A DNA stretch of 64,000 bases from NCBI GenBank assembly GCA_030426605.1, contig JAUHXM010000001.1, forward strand, positions 1-64,000, in the 5' to 3' direction. The translations under genes and the position numbers were made by a program. The stretch is from Phycisphaerae bacterium. GTDB lineage: Bacteria > Planctomycetota > Phycisphaerae > Phycisphaerales > UBA1924. The notes under the pieces were generated by a model that had not been told where the DNA came from, searched no databases, and saw nothing but the letters and a program-made list of their open reading frames with translations. Of the stretch, positions 8,145-16,580 are shown piece after piece. Positions within the stretch are counted from its first letter, which is position 1, and every line of letters begins with the position of its first letter.

Positions 8145-8633
8145 TCAGATGTCCACGCGGTCTCTCGTCAGCCGCACCGAGCCGGGGCGGTGCAACGCGC
8201 CCGTGTTCATGCCCGGGCACCCGGTGGACGCCCGCTGCCAGTCGTCGCGTGAGCGCAAATTCGACCGCCAGAAGGGCCACGTGCGGCACTGCGCGGGGCG
8301 GACGTCATAGATGGAGCACCCCGTCCGCCCGCCCTCACGCGTCAGGAACACACAGTCCCACGAATTCGAGCCCTCGGGGCGGATGTCCTTGATCGAGCGC
8401 CCCTCGGGCGTGTCGCGTGTGTAGCGATCGATGAACTCCTCCTCGGAGACGCCCAGCATCCGAGCGATCGCGCGTCCTTCCTCGGGCGTGAACCCGACAT
8501 ACCCGGGCAGGCCCGAGCAGCAGTTGCCGCACTGCGTGCAGGTGAAGCGCAGCCCGACCTCGCCGGTGAGCGTCGCGCCCGTCGGGTCGGGGCGATCGAA
8601 CCACTCGGGCTCGGAGGGGGGCACGTCAGGCAT
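8145..8633 (-). CDS. YkgJ family cysteine-cluster protein
   Basis: A 162-residue protein with the characteristic Cys pattern CTQCGNCC near residues 32-39, then a Cys in WDCVFL, CSIYDVRPAQCRTWPF, and a late Cys in TGCPG. The YkgJ/DUF3109-type family is thought to bind metal or an Fe-S cluster; its role is unknown. Its ATG overlaps the end of the SpoIIE-phosphatase gene by eight bases, so translation is probably coupled to it. Confidence 0.88.
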   Translation of the reverse strand: MPDVPPSEPEWFDRPDPTGATLTGEVGLRFTCTQCGNCCSGLPGYVGFTPEEGRAIARMLGVSEEEFIDRYTRDTPEGRSIKDIRPEGSNSWDCVFLTREGGRTGCSIYDVRPAQCRTWPFWRSNLRSRDDWQRASTGCPGMNTGALHRPGSVRLTRDRVDI

Positions 8634-9975
8634 CTGGCCCGTCGTAGCGTGCGACGACGAGCGTCTGGTCGTCGTCGCGCACCATCGTCCTCGTGTGGGC
8701 GTAGAGCGATCCCAGGATCGCGTCCACCACGGACCAGGGCGACTCGGCGGGCGGGCGGATCGCGTCGTCCAGGCGCGCGACGCCGAACATGTCGCGAGAG
8801 CCTTCCTCGCTCGGCGCGAACGCCTCGGTGATGCCGTCCGTGTAGAGCACCAGCGTGTCGCCCGGCTGAAGGGTCACCGTCGCTTCCTCAAACTCGACCG
8901 AGCCGTCGATGCCAAGGGGCAGCGTGCCCGCGCACTCGAGCGCCTGGATCGCGCCGTCCGTCCGGCGGAGGCGCGGCGGGTTGTGCCCGCACCGCGCGTA
9001 CGTCAGCTCGCCCGTCTGTGTGTCAAGCATCGCGCAGAACGCCGTCGTAAACGACCCGACGAGGGGGGAGGCCGCGAGCTTGGAATTGCAGAACCGCATG
9101 ACCGCAGCGGGCGAGCGCTCTTCGCCCTCGTAGGCGTGCAGGATGGCGCGGAGCATCGCCATCACGGTTGCCGCGGCGGCCCCGTGCCCGGCGACGTCCG
9201 CGATGAGCATGCCCCATCGGCCTTTGCCGAAATCGAAAAAGTCGTAGTAGTCCCCGCCCGCTTCGGCGCTCGTCAGGTAGCTCGTCGCGAGTTTCACGCC
9301 CGGGATCGTGGGCAGGCGCTCGGGCAACAGCGCCCGCTGCAGCGACGCGACCTGCTCGAGCTGGTGACGCAGGCGCGAGTTCAACGCGTCCACCTGCCTG
9401 AGCGCCACGAGGTTGCGCGTGGCGCTGCCCATCATGTTGATGTCCAGCAAGCCAGCCGCGAACCGGTCGAGGGTGATCCAGTCCGTGCTGGCCGAGAAGC
9501 TGAGCGCCCAATTGATCGGCTCGCCCTTGTCGAACGTGGGCATCGCCGCCATCGAGCGCATGCGGGGCGCGTCGCCGCGCAGCTCGGGCCCGAGGACTGG
9601 ATCGCTGGCGAGGTCGAGGTCCGTGACGAGCGCGGGCTCGCCCTTCGCGATGATCTCGCCGATGAGACCACCCGAGTGCGTGGGCAGGTCTTCCCAATCG
9701 CGCCACGGGTTGGAGCGCGGTGTGTCGCGCGGCTGCGTCCTCTGATTGAACTCGGCCGGGTTGCCCTTGATCGCGCGCGTGATTTTAAACTGCCCCTCGG
9801 GAAGCCCACGCTTCGAGACGGACACGAAGTAATCGCGCACGAACCGGCGCGATAACCAACGCCCGAACGAGAACGACAGCTCCGCCGGGTCGGACATGGT
9901 GCTGGCGCGCCGGAGCACGTCGGCGAGCTCGCCGATGTCCGGGTTCTCCGTGAGATCGACGTACCGGTGCGTCAC
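8626..9975 (-). CDS. SpoIIE/RsbU-type PP2C serine phosphatase with N-terminal sensor-like region
   Basis: A 449-residue protein. The GTG at 9975 overlaps the upstream stop as GTGA, so the six extra residues in the track were dropped. The N-terminal 200 residues look like a GAF-type sensor. A short coiled-coil linker (LNSRLRHQLEQVASLQRALLP) leads to a PP2C domain with the metal-binding motifs AGGDYYDFFDF, DVAGHGAAAA and LVLYTDGITEA. Such phosphatases act on anti-sigma-factor antagonists in partner-switching pathways; no partner is encoded nearby. It is the middle gene of a three-gene overlapping set. Confidence 0.88.
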   Translation of the reverse strand: MTHRYVDLTENPDIGELADVLRRASTMSDPAELSFSFGRWLSRRFVRDYFVSVSKRGLPEGQFKITRAIKGNPAEFNQRTQPRDTPRSNPWRDWEDLPTHSGGLIGEIIAKGEPALVTDLDLASDPVLGPELRGDAPRMRSMAAMPTFDKGEPINWALSFSASTDWITLDRFAAGLLDINMMGSATRNLVALRQVDALNSRLRHQLEQVASLQRALLPERLPTIPGVKLATSYLTSAEAGGDYYDFFDFGKGRWGMLIADVAGHGAAAATVMAMLRAILHAYEGEERSPAAVMRFCNSKLAASPLVGSFTTAFCAMLDTQTGELTYARCGHNPPRLRRTDGAIQALECAGTLPLGIDGSVEFEEATVTLQPGDTLVLYTDGITEAFAPSEEGSRDMFGVARLDDAIRPPAESPWSVVDAILGSLYAHTRTMVRDDDQTLVVARYDGPDA

Positions 9976-10640
9976 GCGTTGCCCCCGGCGCACGCCTGCT
10001 CGATGCGCTCGCGCGCGTCGCGGGCCGAGCGCACACCCCGCTCGGTCTCTTCGGCCAGCGACCGGGCACGGTCGTCATCGACCAGCCCGAGGTTGACCCG
10101 GACGTTCCACGCCGCCGCGGTCGCCGCCGCCTCGGCGAGCACGCCCGCGATGGCAAGGTCCGACCGCAGGTGGGTGTTCGAGCGCCCGCAGAGCTCCTCG
10201 AGGAGGCGGAGCGTGTCGTTGGCCGCGGCGAGGGTCGCGCGTGGCGCGGCGAGACACGCCTCGATTGCGCCGGGCTCGTTCGCGACGCGGTCGGGGTCGT
10301 CGGCTGGTTTGGACTGCAGGGCGTTGAGCGCCGCGTACGCCGCCGCATCCTCCGCCGCCAGCGCCAGGAACAGGTCGCGTGCTCGTTCCAGCTTCGGGCC
10401 AGCGCCGTCGAGCAGCTCGTGGTGGTCCGCGAGCGACTTGCGCCCGGCGGAGTACGAAACGACCATCCGCCCGAGCGCGGCGCCGAGGGCACCCACCGCC
10501 CCCGCGGCGGCCCCGCCGCCCGGCGCGGGCGTCCTGGCCCCCAGATCGGTGAGGAACTGGGCAAACGGGGCGGACGCGAAATGTTCGGGGGAACCGTCGC
10601 TAAGCACGCCTGAGGGTAGGGGGGAACGCGGGTCGGACAC
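9972..10640 (-). CDS. Cyclodeaminase/cyclohydrolase family protein (FTCD_C domain)
   Basis: A 222-residue helical protein starting at GTG. The conserved FTCD_C beginning is visible: FLTDLGARTPAPGGGAAAGAVGALGAALG, followed by conserved Ala/Asp helices (AAEDAAAYAALN). The family covers formiminotetrahydrofolate cyclodeaminase and methenyltetrahydrofolate cyclohydrolase (FchA), which release 5,10-methenyl or 10-formyl folate. The protein stands alone without the formiminotransferase half, so a one-carbon-metabolism role as a cyclohydrolase is the likelier reading. It is translationally coupled (GTGA) to the phosphatase gene. Confidence 0.85.
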   Translation of the reverse strand: MSDPRSPLPSGVLSDGSPEHFASAPFAQFLTDLGARTPAPGGGAAAGAVGALGAALGRMVVSYSAGRKSLADHHELLDGAGPKLERARDLFLALAAEDAAAYAALNALQSKPADDPDRVANEPGAIEACLAAPRATLAAANDTLRLLEELCGRSNTHLRSDLAIAGVLAEAAATAAAWNVRVNLGLVDDDRARSLAEETERGVRSARDARERIEQACAGGNA

Positions 10641-10771
10641 CCCCTCTTGCTTCCGATGACCAGGTCCGGTAGGTTCGGCGGTTCAGGCGTGCCCGGAATC
10701 TCGGCGGGCCAGGGCGGTGTGGCGTCCTCGTCGGGGGGAAGTGAAAAGAGCGGGCCGCGCTGGAGGATCCC

Positions 10772-13700
10772 ATGAACTCGACGCAGTGTGTGCGCCTTGC
10801 CGGGTGCGCGATCGGTCTGATCGCCGCCTCGGCGGTCGCTGGCCCCGCGAAAGACGGGCCGAGCGAGATCGACAAGAACATCCAACAGATCATCGCCAAG
10901 GGCGACGGCTCGGCCGACGCCCGACGCGAAATGGTGAACCAGACCTTCGGTGAGACCCGAGGGCCCCTGCCCACGGAACGCGTCATCTACGGCGCCGACG
11001 ACCGCCGCGAGGTCTACGAGTACGACGTGCTCGATCCCACCCTGCGCCAGATGGCCGAGGCGTGCGCGATCGTCATGGACGACTCCGACCTCGTCGATAA
11101 CGGCGACGGGACATACACCCTCCTGACCAGCCCGTGGACCAGCGCCGGCGGCGGCACCCTCTGCCCCGAAGAGCCCTTCCGCGGTCAGCCCCAGGTCGGC
11201 TTCTGCTCGTCCTTCCTTGTCGGCCCCGACATCATCACCACCGCTGGGCACTGCGTCGATTCGTTCGACGTCTCCAACGGCGTCGCGTTCGTCTTCGGGT
11301 TCCAGCTCAACGACGAGGACGAGACCGGCCCGATGATCGTCCCCGCCGATTGGGTCTACTTCGGCACCGCGATCATCGACCAGGAACTTGGCGGCGGGAA
11401 CGACCACTCCGTCGTTCAGCTCGACCGCCCCGTCACGGGCATCACCCCGGTGCCGGTCCGGCGCACGGGCGTCGTGCCCGTGGGCACGCCGCTCGCCGTC
11501 ATCGGGCACCCCGCGGCGATCCTCAAGAAAATCGCCGGCGGTGCCGAGGTCAAGGCCAACCAGACCGGGTTCTTCCAGTCCAACCTGGACACCTACGGCG
11601 GCAACTCGGGCTCCATGATCATCAACCTCAACACCTACGAGGTCGAGGGCATCCTCGTCCGCGGCGCGCCGGACTACACCACCTCCGGCGGGTGCACCGT
11701 CTCCAACCAGGTCCCCGACACCGGCAACACCGGCTCGGGCCTGCCCTTCGAGGAGTGCTCGATCACGACCACCTTCGAGTCGTTCATCCCCCCGCTGGGC
11801 ATCACGGTTTCGCCCGGCGGCGCGACGACGCACTACGGCGTCGTCGGCGGGCCCTTCTCGAGCCCCTCCGTCGTCTACACCCTCGACAACACCACGTCTG
11901 ACCCCGCGAACTACACCGTCGCGCTGAGCAACCCCGCGGCCGGCGTGCTCATCGACGGCGGGACCTCGGACCTCTCGGGCACCATCCCGGGCAACAGCTC
12001 GGTCATGGTCACCGCCACCCTCGACAACGCCGCCGTGAACGCCCACCCCGCGGGCCTCTTCTCGACGGACATCACCTTCACCGACACGACCAACGGCATC
12101 GCCTCCGTCGCGACGCACACCGTCGAGGTCGGGCAGACGCTCGTCACCGTTGACCCCCAGACCCCGCTCATCGGCGGCGGTCCGGTCGGCGGGCCCTTCC
12201 CCGGCTCGGTCACCTACACCATCACCTCCGAGCGCCCGACGCCCGTCGACGTCATGGTCGATGGTCCGGACTGGCTCGACTTCGGGTTCACCCGCACATC
12301 CGACACCGTCTCGCTCAACGGCGAGGGTGACTTCGCGAACCTGACCGTGAGCTTCGGCGGCACCGCCGGCACGCTCGCCGCGGGCCTCTACCAGGACAAC
12401 CTGACCTTCACCAACCTCGACAACGGCGACTCGGTCGTCGTCCCCGTCGCGATCGACGTCGGTCGCTTCATCTACAACGCGACGGACGTCCCGATCAACA
12501 TCACCGACAACGCGACGTTCACGAGCACGCTGACCGTCGCCGAGTCGTTCTGCATCGGCGACGTCGATGTGGACATCGACCTCAACCACACCTTCTCGGG
12601 CGACCTCATCATCACGCTCACGAGCCCGCAGGGCACGAGCGTGACGCTCCAGAACGAGGGCGGCGGGTCGGACGACTTCACGCCCCGTCGCTACGACGAC
12701 GACGACCCGGCGAACTTCCTCGCCGAGGGCCCGGGCGCGCTCGCCGATTTCGAGTTCGAGATCGTCACGGGCGTCTGGACGCTCACGGTCGAGGACGACG
12801 CCGGCGGCGACCAGGGCACGCTCAACGCGTGGCAGCTCCGCGTCGCGTCCTCGGGCGAGACCTGCCCGCCCGATGCGCCGGACTTCAACCTGTTCGTCGA
12901 TGAGAACCAGGCCGCCGCCGCGACGCTCTCCGCGTCATCGATCGACCCGGTCGATACCTTCACGATCACGAGCCTGCCGACCAAGGGCGTGCTGTGGGAC
13001 GGGACGAGCGCCGTGCTCGCCGTGCCGCACGACCTGTCGGGCAACACCGTGACCTACCGCGCGACGCCGACGCTCACGGGCGCCGACGCGTTCAACTACA
13101 CCGCCACCGCGGGCGGGCTCACCTCGCCGGCCGCGATCGCGTCCGTCGAGATCGACTCGATCACCGGCCCGGGCACCCTCCACTTCTTCGACCTCGATAC
13201 CAACCCCGGTTGGTCCACCGAGGGCGATTGGGCGTGGGGCGTCCCGACCGGGCAGGGCGGCGCCGGCTCGTCGGGCCCCGACCCGACCTCGGGTTACACC
13301 GGCTCGAACGTCTACGGCTACAACCTCAACGGCAACTACGACAACAACCTCCCCGAGCTCTTCCTCACCTCCGATGCGCTCGACATCTCGGGCAACGCGC
13401 AAGTCGTGGTCTCCTTCCGGCGCTGGCTGGGCATGGAGAGCGCGAGCTTCGACCACGCCGAGTTCCAGGTCTCGGTTGACGCCGGCGCCTTCCAGACCGT
13501 CTGGGAGCACACCGGCGGCTCGTTCGGCGACGACGCCTGGACCCTCCAGTCCTACGACGTCTCCGGCATCGCGGGCGGCGCGTCCACCCTCACCCTCCGC
13601 TGGCAGCTCGGCACGACGGACACGTCCGTCGTCTACCCGGGCTGGAACCTCGACGACATCGAGGTCGCGGGCGACAACATCCTCGCCAACCCGGCGGACC

Positions 13701-13852
13701 TGGACGGCAACCTGGCGCTCAACGTCGATGACATCGACGCGTTCGTCGCCGCCTTCCTCGGTTCGGACTGCCTCGCGGACATGAACGCCACGGGAACCTT
13801 CAACGTGGACGACATCGACGCGTTCATCGACTACTTCCTCAACGGGCCGTAA
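10772..13852 (+). CDS. Exported trypsin-like serine protease with P-domain and dockerin-like C-terminus
   Basis: A 1026-residue protein with a GGAGGATCCC ribosome site and a signal peptide ending near AVAGP. The S1 protease domain (about 120-340) shows TTAGHCVDSF (His near 160), NDHSVVQLD (Asp) and YGGNSGS (Ser near 279). Repeated immunoglobulin-like beta domains follow. A proprotein-convertase P-like domain (about 570-695, HTFSGDLIITLTSP...WTLTVEDDAGGDQG) comes next, then an Ig/cadherin-like repeat and a carbohydrate-binding-like beta domain. The last 55 residues hold two EF-hand-like repeats with VDDIDAF, shared in pattern with the A/B/C proteins. Probably secreted or surface-held. Confidence 0.85.
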   Translation: MNSTQCVRLAGCAIGLIAASAVAGPAKDGPSEIDKNIQQIIAKGDGSADARREMVNQTFGETRGPLPTERVIYGADDRREVYEYDVLDPTLRQMAEACAIVMDDSDLVDNGDGTYTLLTSPWTSAGGGTLCPEEPFRGQPQVGFCSSFLVGPDIITTAGHCVDSFDVSNGVAFVFGFQLNDEDETGPMIVPADWVYFGTAIIDQELGGGNDHSVVQLDRPVTGITPVPVRRTGVVPVGTPLAVIGHPAAILKKIAGGAEVKANQTGFFQSNLDTYGGNSGSMIINLNTYEVEGILVRGAPDYTTSGGCTVSNQVPDTGNTGSGLPFEECSITTTFESFIPPLGITVSPGGATTHYGVVGGPFSSPSVVYTLDNTTSDPANYTVALSNPAAGVLIDGGTSDLSGTIPGNSSVMVTATLDNAAVNAHPAGLFSTDITFTDTTNGIASVATHTVEVGQTLVTVDPQTPLIGGGPVGGPFPGSVTYTITSERPTPVDVMVDGPDWLDFGFTRTSDTVSLNGEGDFANLTVSFGGTAGTLAAGLYQDNLTFTNLDNGDSVVVPVAIDVGRFIYNATDVPINITDNATFTSTLTVAESFCIGDVDVDIDLNHTFSGDLIITLTSPQGTSVTLQNEGGGSDDFTPRRYDDDDPANFLAEGPGALADFEFEIVTGVWTLTVEDDAGGDQGTLNAWQLRVASSGETCPPDAPDFNLFVDENQAAAATLSASSIDPVDTFTITSLPTKGVLWDGTSAVLAVPHDLSGNTVTYRATPTLTGADAFNYTATAGGLTSPAAIASVEIDSITGPGTLHFFDLDTNPGWSTEGDWAWGVPTGQGGAGSSGPDPTSGYTGSNVYGYNLNGNYDNNLPELFLTSDALDISGNAQVVVSFRRWLGMESASFDHAEFQVSVDAGAFQTVWEHTGGSFGDDAWTLQSYDVSGIAGGASTLTLRWQLGTTDTSVVYPGWNLDDIEVAGDNILANPADLDGNLALNVDDIDAFVAAFLGSDCLADMNATGTFNVDDIDAFIDYFLNGP

Positions 13853-13880
13853 GCGCCCGCTGACAACCTCGGTGGTATCC

Positions 13881-13920
13881 AGCCCCGGACCCCGCACGTG
13901 CGGCGTTCGGGGCTTTTCTT
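13881..13920 (+). terminator. Terminator of the protease gene
   Basis: AGCCCCGG (13881-13888) pairs with TCGGGGCT (13907-13914) and is followed by TTTCTT, 29 bases after the stop. The hairpin top holds a second small stem (CCGCACGTGCGG). Confidence 0.75.
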
Positions 13921-14128
13921 GCGCGGCGACCATCGCGCTCCCGCGTATACCACGTCAGGACGGTGGTCGCACGAACGAATGCGGTGTACGTAGGTAACCC
14001 CATGCTATGAGATCATCGAACGCACACCACACCACCCGGCACAACCATCCGCCCACTGCCAACAAAGTGAGCATGAACATCGCGATGGCCCCTGCTCATT
14101 CTGGGCCGCATTTCTTCGAGGAACACCA

Positions 14129-14704
14129 ATGAACGCACGAACCATCTCAGCTTGCGGAGCCATGTCGATCGCAGGCGCCGCGATCGCGGGCTTCTCCGGT
14201 AAAACCGTTGACTGGGACTACACCCCATTCGGACTCACGAGCCTCGACTCAGGGACCTCCCTCGTCGGACCAGGCATCGATGCAATCCTCACGTTCGGTG
14301 TTCATTTCGATCAGTGGTCCATGGATATCGAAGACTCGACGATCACATTCACCGCCCTGCAGAGTGAGAACACGAACGCGATTGGGCTCGCTCCCATCGG
14401 CGTCTGGATCACCGACCCCTTCGGCACGATTGACGCATTCGACTCCGTGTTGGGCGAACTCGTCTCGGGAACGGCATACCACGGGTTCAATGGCACCGCA
14501 GGCAACGTGGTCACCGATGACGCGATCTTTCTTTCGTTCTCGGGTGCCGGCAACACCTTTAACTACGACGTCGGATCCGTCGTCCGATTCCACATCGGCT
14601 TTGTGCCTACGCCGAGCTCGGCGGGCGTCTTCGCGCTCACTGGCATCGCGGCGCTCCGTCGACGCCGTCGAGCCGACATCGGATCACGCGCATTCGTGTG
14701 TTGA
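14129..14704 (+). CDS. Exported protein with PEP-CTERM-like sorting signal
   Basis: A 191-residue protein whose ATG is preceded by GAGGAACACCA. It has an N-terminal signal peptide (residues 1-20). The mature domain is beta-rich, acidic and without recognised motifs. The C-terminus reads VPTPSSAGVFALTGIAALRRRRR: a Pro-containing motif, one hydrophobic helix, then an Arg cluster. That is the tripartite layout of PEP-CTERM signals cleaved by an exosortase; no exosortase is in the window. It may be an extracellular matrix or surface protein. Codon use is slightly less GC-rich than its neighbours. Confidence 0.75.
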   Translation: MNARTISACGAMSIAGAAIAGFSGKTVDWDYTPFGLTSLDSGTSLVGPGIDAILTFGVHFDQWSMDIEDSTITFTALQSENTNAIGLAPIGVWITDPFGTIDAFDSVLGELVSGTAYHGFNGTAGNVVTDDAIFLSFSGAGNTFNYDVGSVVRFHIGFVPTPSSAGVFALTGIAALRRRRRADIGSRAFVC

Positions 14705-14732
14705 CACCCCATGTGTACCCAGCAGTCCCTGA

Positions 14733-14758
14733 CCCCGCCTGCGCTGTCCGGGGCTTTT
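14733..14758 (+). terminator. Terminator of the PEP-CTERM-like gene
   Basis: CCCCG (14733-14737) pairs with CGGGG (14749-14753) over an 11-base loop, followed by CTTTTC. It shares sequence with the terminator at 13881-13920, including the downstream TTGCGCGGC block. Confidence 0.6.
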
Positions 14759-14769
14759 CATTGCGCGGC

Positions 14770-14775
14770 TACCAT
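14770..14775 (+). promoter_or_regulatory. -10-like TACCAT before tRNA-Ser
   Basis: TACCAT ends 25 bases before the mature tRNA 5' end, a reasonable distance for a short 5' leader removed by RNase P. TTGCGC at 14761 is too close to be a -35 element. Confidence 0.4.
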
Positions 14776-14800
14776 CGGGCTCCGGGCATCCCGCCCGGTT

Positions 14801-14887
14801 GGTGGGGTGGCTGAGCGGTTGAAGGCACTCGACTTGAAATCGAGCGAACCCGAAAGGGTTCCGGGGGTTCGAATCCCCCCCCCACCG
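14801..14887 (+). tRNA. tRNA-Ser (anticodon UGA)
   Basis: An 87-base class II tRNA. The acceptor stem pairs GGTGGGG with CCCCACC, discriminator G. The anticodon stem CTCGA/TCGAG carries loop CTTGAAA (anticodon TGA). A long variable arm (CGAACCCGAAAGGGTTCG-type) and T arm GGGGGTTCGAATCCCCC are present. CCA is not encoded. It reads UCA-family serine codons. Confidence 0.96.
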
Positions 14888-15005
14888 TTTTCCTGATCGA
14901 TCGAGCGTGAATGCAACCGGGCCGCCGGCCCGACCGGATGGTTGCTGTGCCCCGGGGTTCTCCCGCGGGCGTCCGGGACGGAATCCAACAACCGGAAGGC
15001 CCGCC

Positions 15006-16565
15006 ATGATCGAGACGATCGCCGCCGTCACGCTGTCCGCCGCCGCCGGGTCCGCCGCCGCGGCGGACACCCCCGCGATCGGCCTCCCCGTCAGCGACGC
15101 CCCCCGCGCGCTCACCGGGCACCTCTACTACAACGCCGCGACCGGCGCGTCCGTCTTCACACCCGCGAAGGAGTACCTCGCCAACCGCGCGCGCTCTCCC
15201 CTCCGTGCGCTCTACGACGACATCAACGGCGACCACTACCCCGACCTCTGGGTCAACACCAACACCGACCCGTGCCCCATCGGCACGCCGACCGACCCGT
15301 ACATCCAGGTCGGCGTGCTCGACGGCATCAGCGAGGTCACCGCGGGCAATTTCCACACGGGCAACCACCACCTCTACAAGTGCCAGCTCCCGCCGGGCGA
15401 GACCGACGTGCTCGTCGAGACCGTCATGTTCACGTACTGGACGGACCTCGACGACACCGACACGAACTCGGACGCCCTCCCGGACGCCAACACGAACGGC
15501 GCCGGCATCGAGTTGTCCTTCTGGGACCGCGAGGACCCCTACGGGTCGGGAAGCAGCATCTGCTCGAACGGGGGCGGGCCCGGGATGTACCGCGTCCGAC
15601 TCGCGACATTCAACGTGACCGATCTGCCGGGCACACTCACGCCCGGGCAGCTCGCGGGTGTTGTTGTGACGCTCGATCTCGGACCGTCGGACATCTTCGA
15701 GATCGCCGATACCGACGGCATCGGCCCGCCGAACGGCAACTACAACCCCTTCGTCGCTGTCGTCGATACCGACACGGACTTCGACACCATCCCGGACACC
15801 CGCAGCGCGGACTGGGACGGCAACGGCACCATCGACTGGGCCGTCTCGTTCCAGGGCATCCAGCCCACCGACGGCCGGCAGGCGACGATCGCCTACACCC
15901 TCGCCGCCCCGGGGCGGTTCGGAACCGCCGGCGAGTTCGCAACCGACGGCGTCACGCCCCTGAACGCGCAGGCCGGCGTCGCGGGAGACGGGCTCATCGA
16001 CATCGTCCGACAGACCGACGTTCAGTTCGCGACGTTCGACCTCACGCGCGTCAAGCTCGATTCGGTCGAGGCACCCATGGGGCTCGGGTTCCCGTTCACG
16101 TCCTTCATGCTCGGCAGCGCCCCCGAGCAGCTCACGTTTCTCTCGCGGTTCAGCGTCTTCTACGCCAGCCTGGGCGAACAACCCGACCCGGCGGGCCCGC
16201 CCCCGATCTCGCCGCTCTACTGCGCGGGGTACCCCTACTCGGACTACTTCGGATGGTCGGTCCCCGCGTCATCTGGCAACGGTTGGCGCTCTGGCTCGCT
16301 CAACTGCGGCTACGACGTCGACGGCGACGGTATCGAGGAAACCTCGATGTGGTCCGGCGCGTTTCTCGGGCTGGCAGGAATCCGCCACCCGATCGAGTGC
16401 GCCGATTGCGATATGAACCAGGTCGTCAATATCGATGACATCGATTGCTTCGTGAACGCTTTCCTCACCGGCGATCTATATCTCGCTGATTGCGATGGGA
16501 GCGGTTCGCTGAACATTGACGACATCGACTGCTTTGTTGCGATCTTCTTGGTTGGCTGCCCGTAA
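15006..16565 (+). CDS. Exported paralogue A of a three-member EF-hand/dockerin-like family
   Basis: A 519-residue protein. The ATG at 15006 has GGAAGG seven bases upstream; the track's earlier start reads through untranslated sequence. A signal peptide ends near residue 20 (GSAAAADTPAIG). The core begins with LTGHLYYNAATGASVFTPAKEYLANRA and repeatedly shows Asp-rich loops (DDINGDHYPDLW, DTDTDFDTIPD, DWDGNGTIDW) that look like calcium-binding EF-hand or thrombospondin-3-type loops. The last 50 residues are two dockerin-like repeats with NIDDIDCFV and end in VGCP. Paralogues B and C lie downstream beyond the kinase/sigma pair. Function unknown; extracellular. Confidence 0.8.
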   Translation: MIETIAAVTLSAAAGSAAAADTPAIGLPVSDAPRALTGHLYYNAATGASVFTPAKEYLANRARSPLRALYDDINGDHYPDLWVNTNTDPCPIGTPTDPYIQVGVLDGISEVTAGNFHTGNHHLYKCQLPPGETDVLVETVMFTYWTDLDDTDTNSDALPDANTNGAGIELSFWDREDPYGSGSSICSNGGGPGMYRVRLATFNVTDLPGTLTPGQLAGVVVTLDLGPSDIFEIADTDGIGPPNGNYNPFVAVVDTDTDFDTIPDTRSADWDGNGTIDWAVSFQGIQPTDGRQATIAYTLAAPGRFGTAGEFATDGVTPLNAQAGVAGDGLIDIVRQTDVQFATFDLTRVKLDSVEAPMGLGFPFTSFMLGSAPEQLTFLSRFSVFYASLGEQPDPAGPPPISPLYCAGYPYSDYFGWSVPASSGNGWRSGSLNCGYDVDGDGIEETSMWSGAFLGLAGIRHPIECADCDMNQVVNIDDIDCFVNAFLTGDLYLADCDGSGSLNIDDIDCFVAIFLVGCP

Positions 16566-16580
16566 ACACCGCCGCCCAAG

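Noticed and set aside
9785-12589. 934-residue minus-strand ORF across the phosphatase, cyclodeaminase and protease genes
   Set aside because: It covers recognised genes in three different units and has a low-complexity Val/Arg/Asp/Gly composition; a frame shadow.
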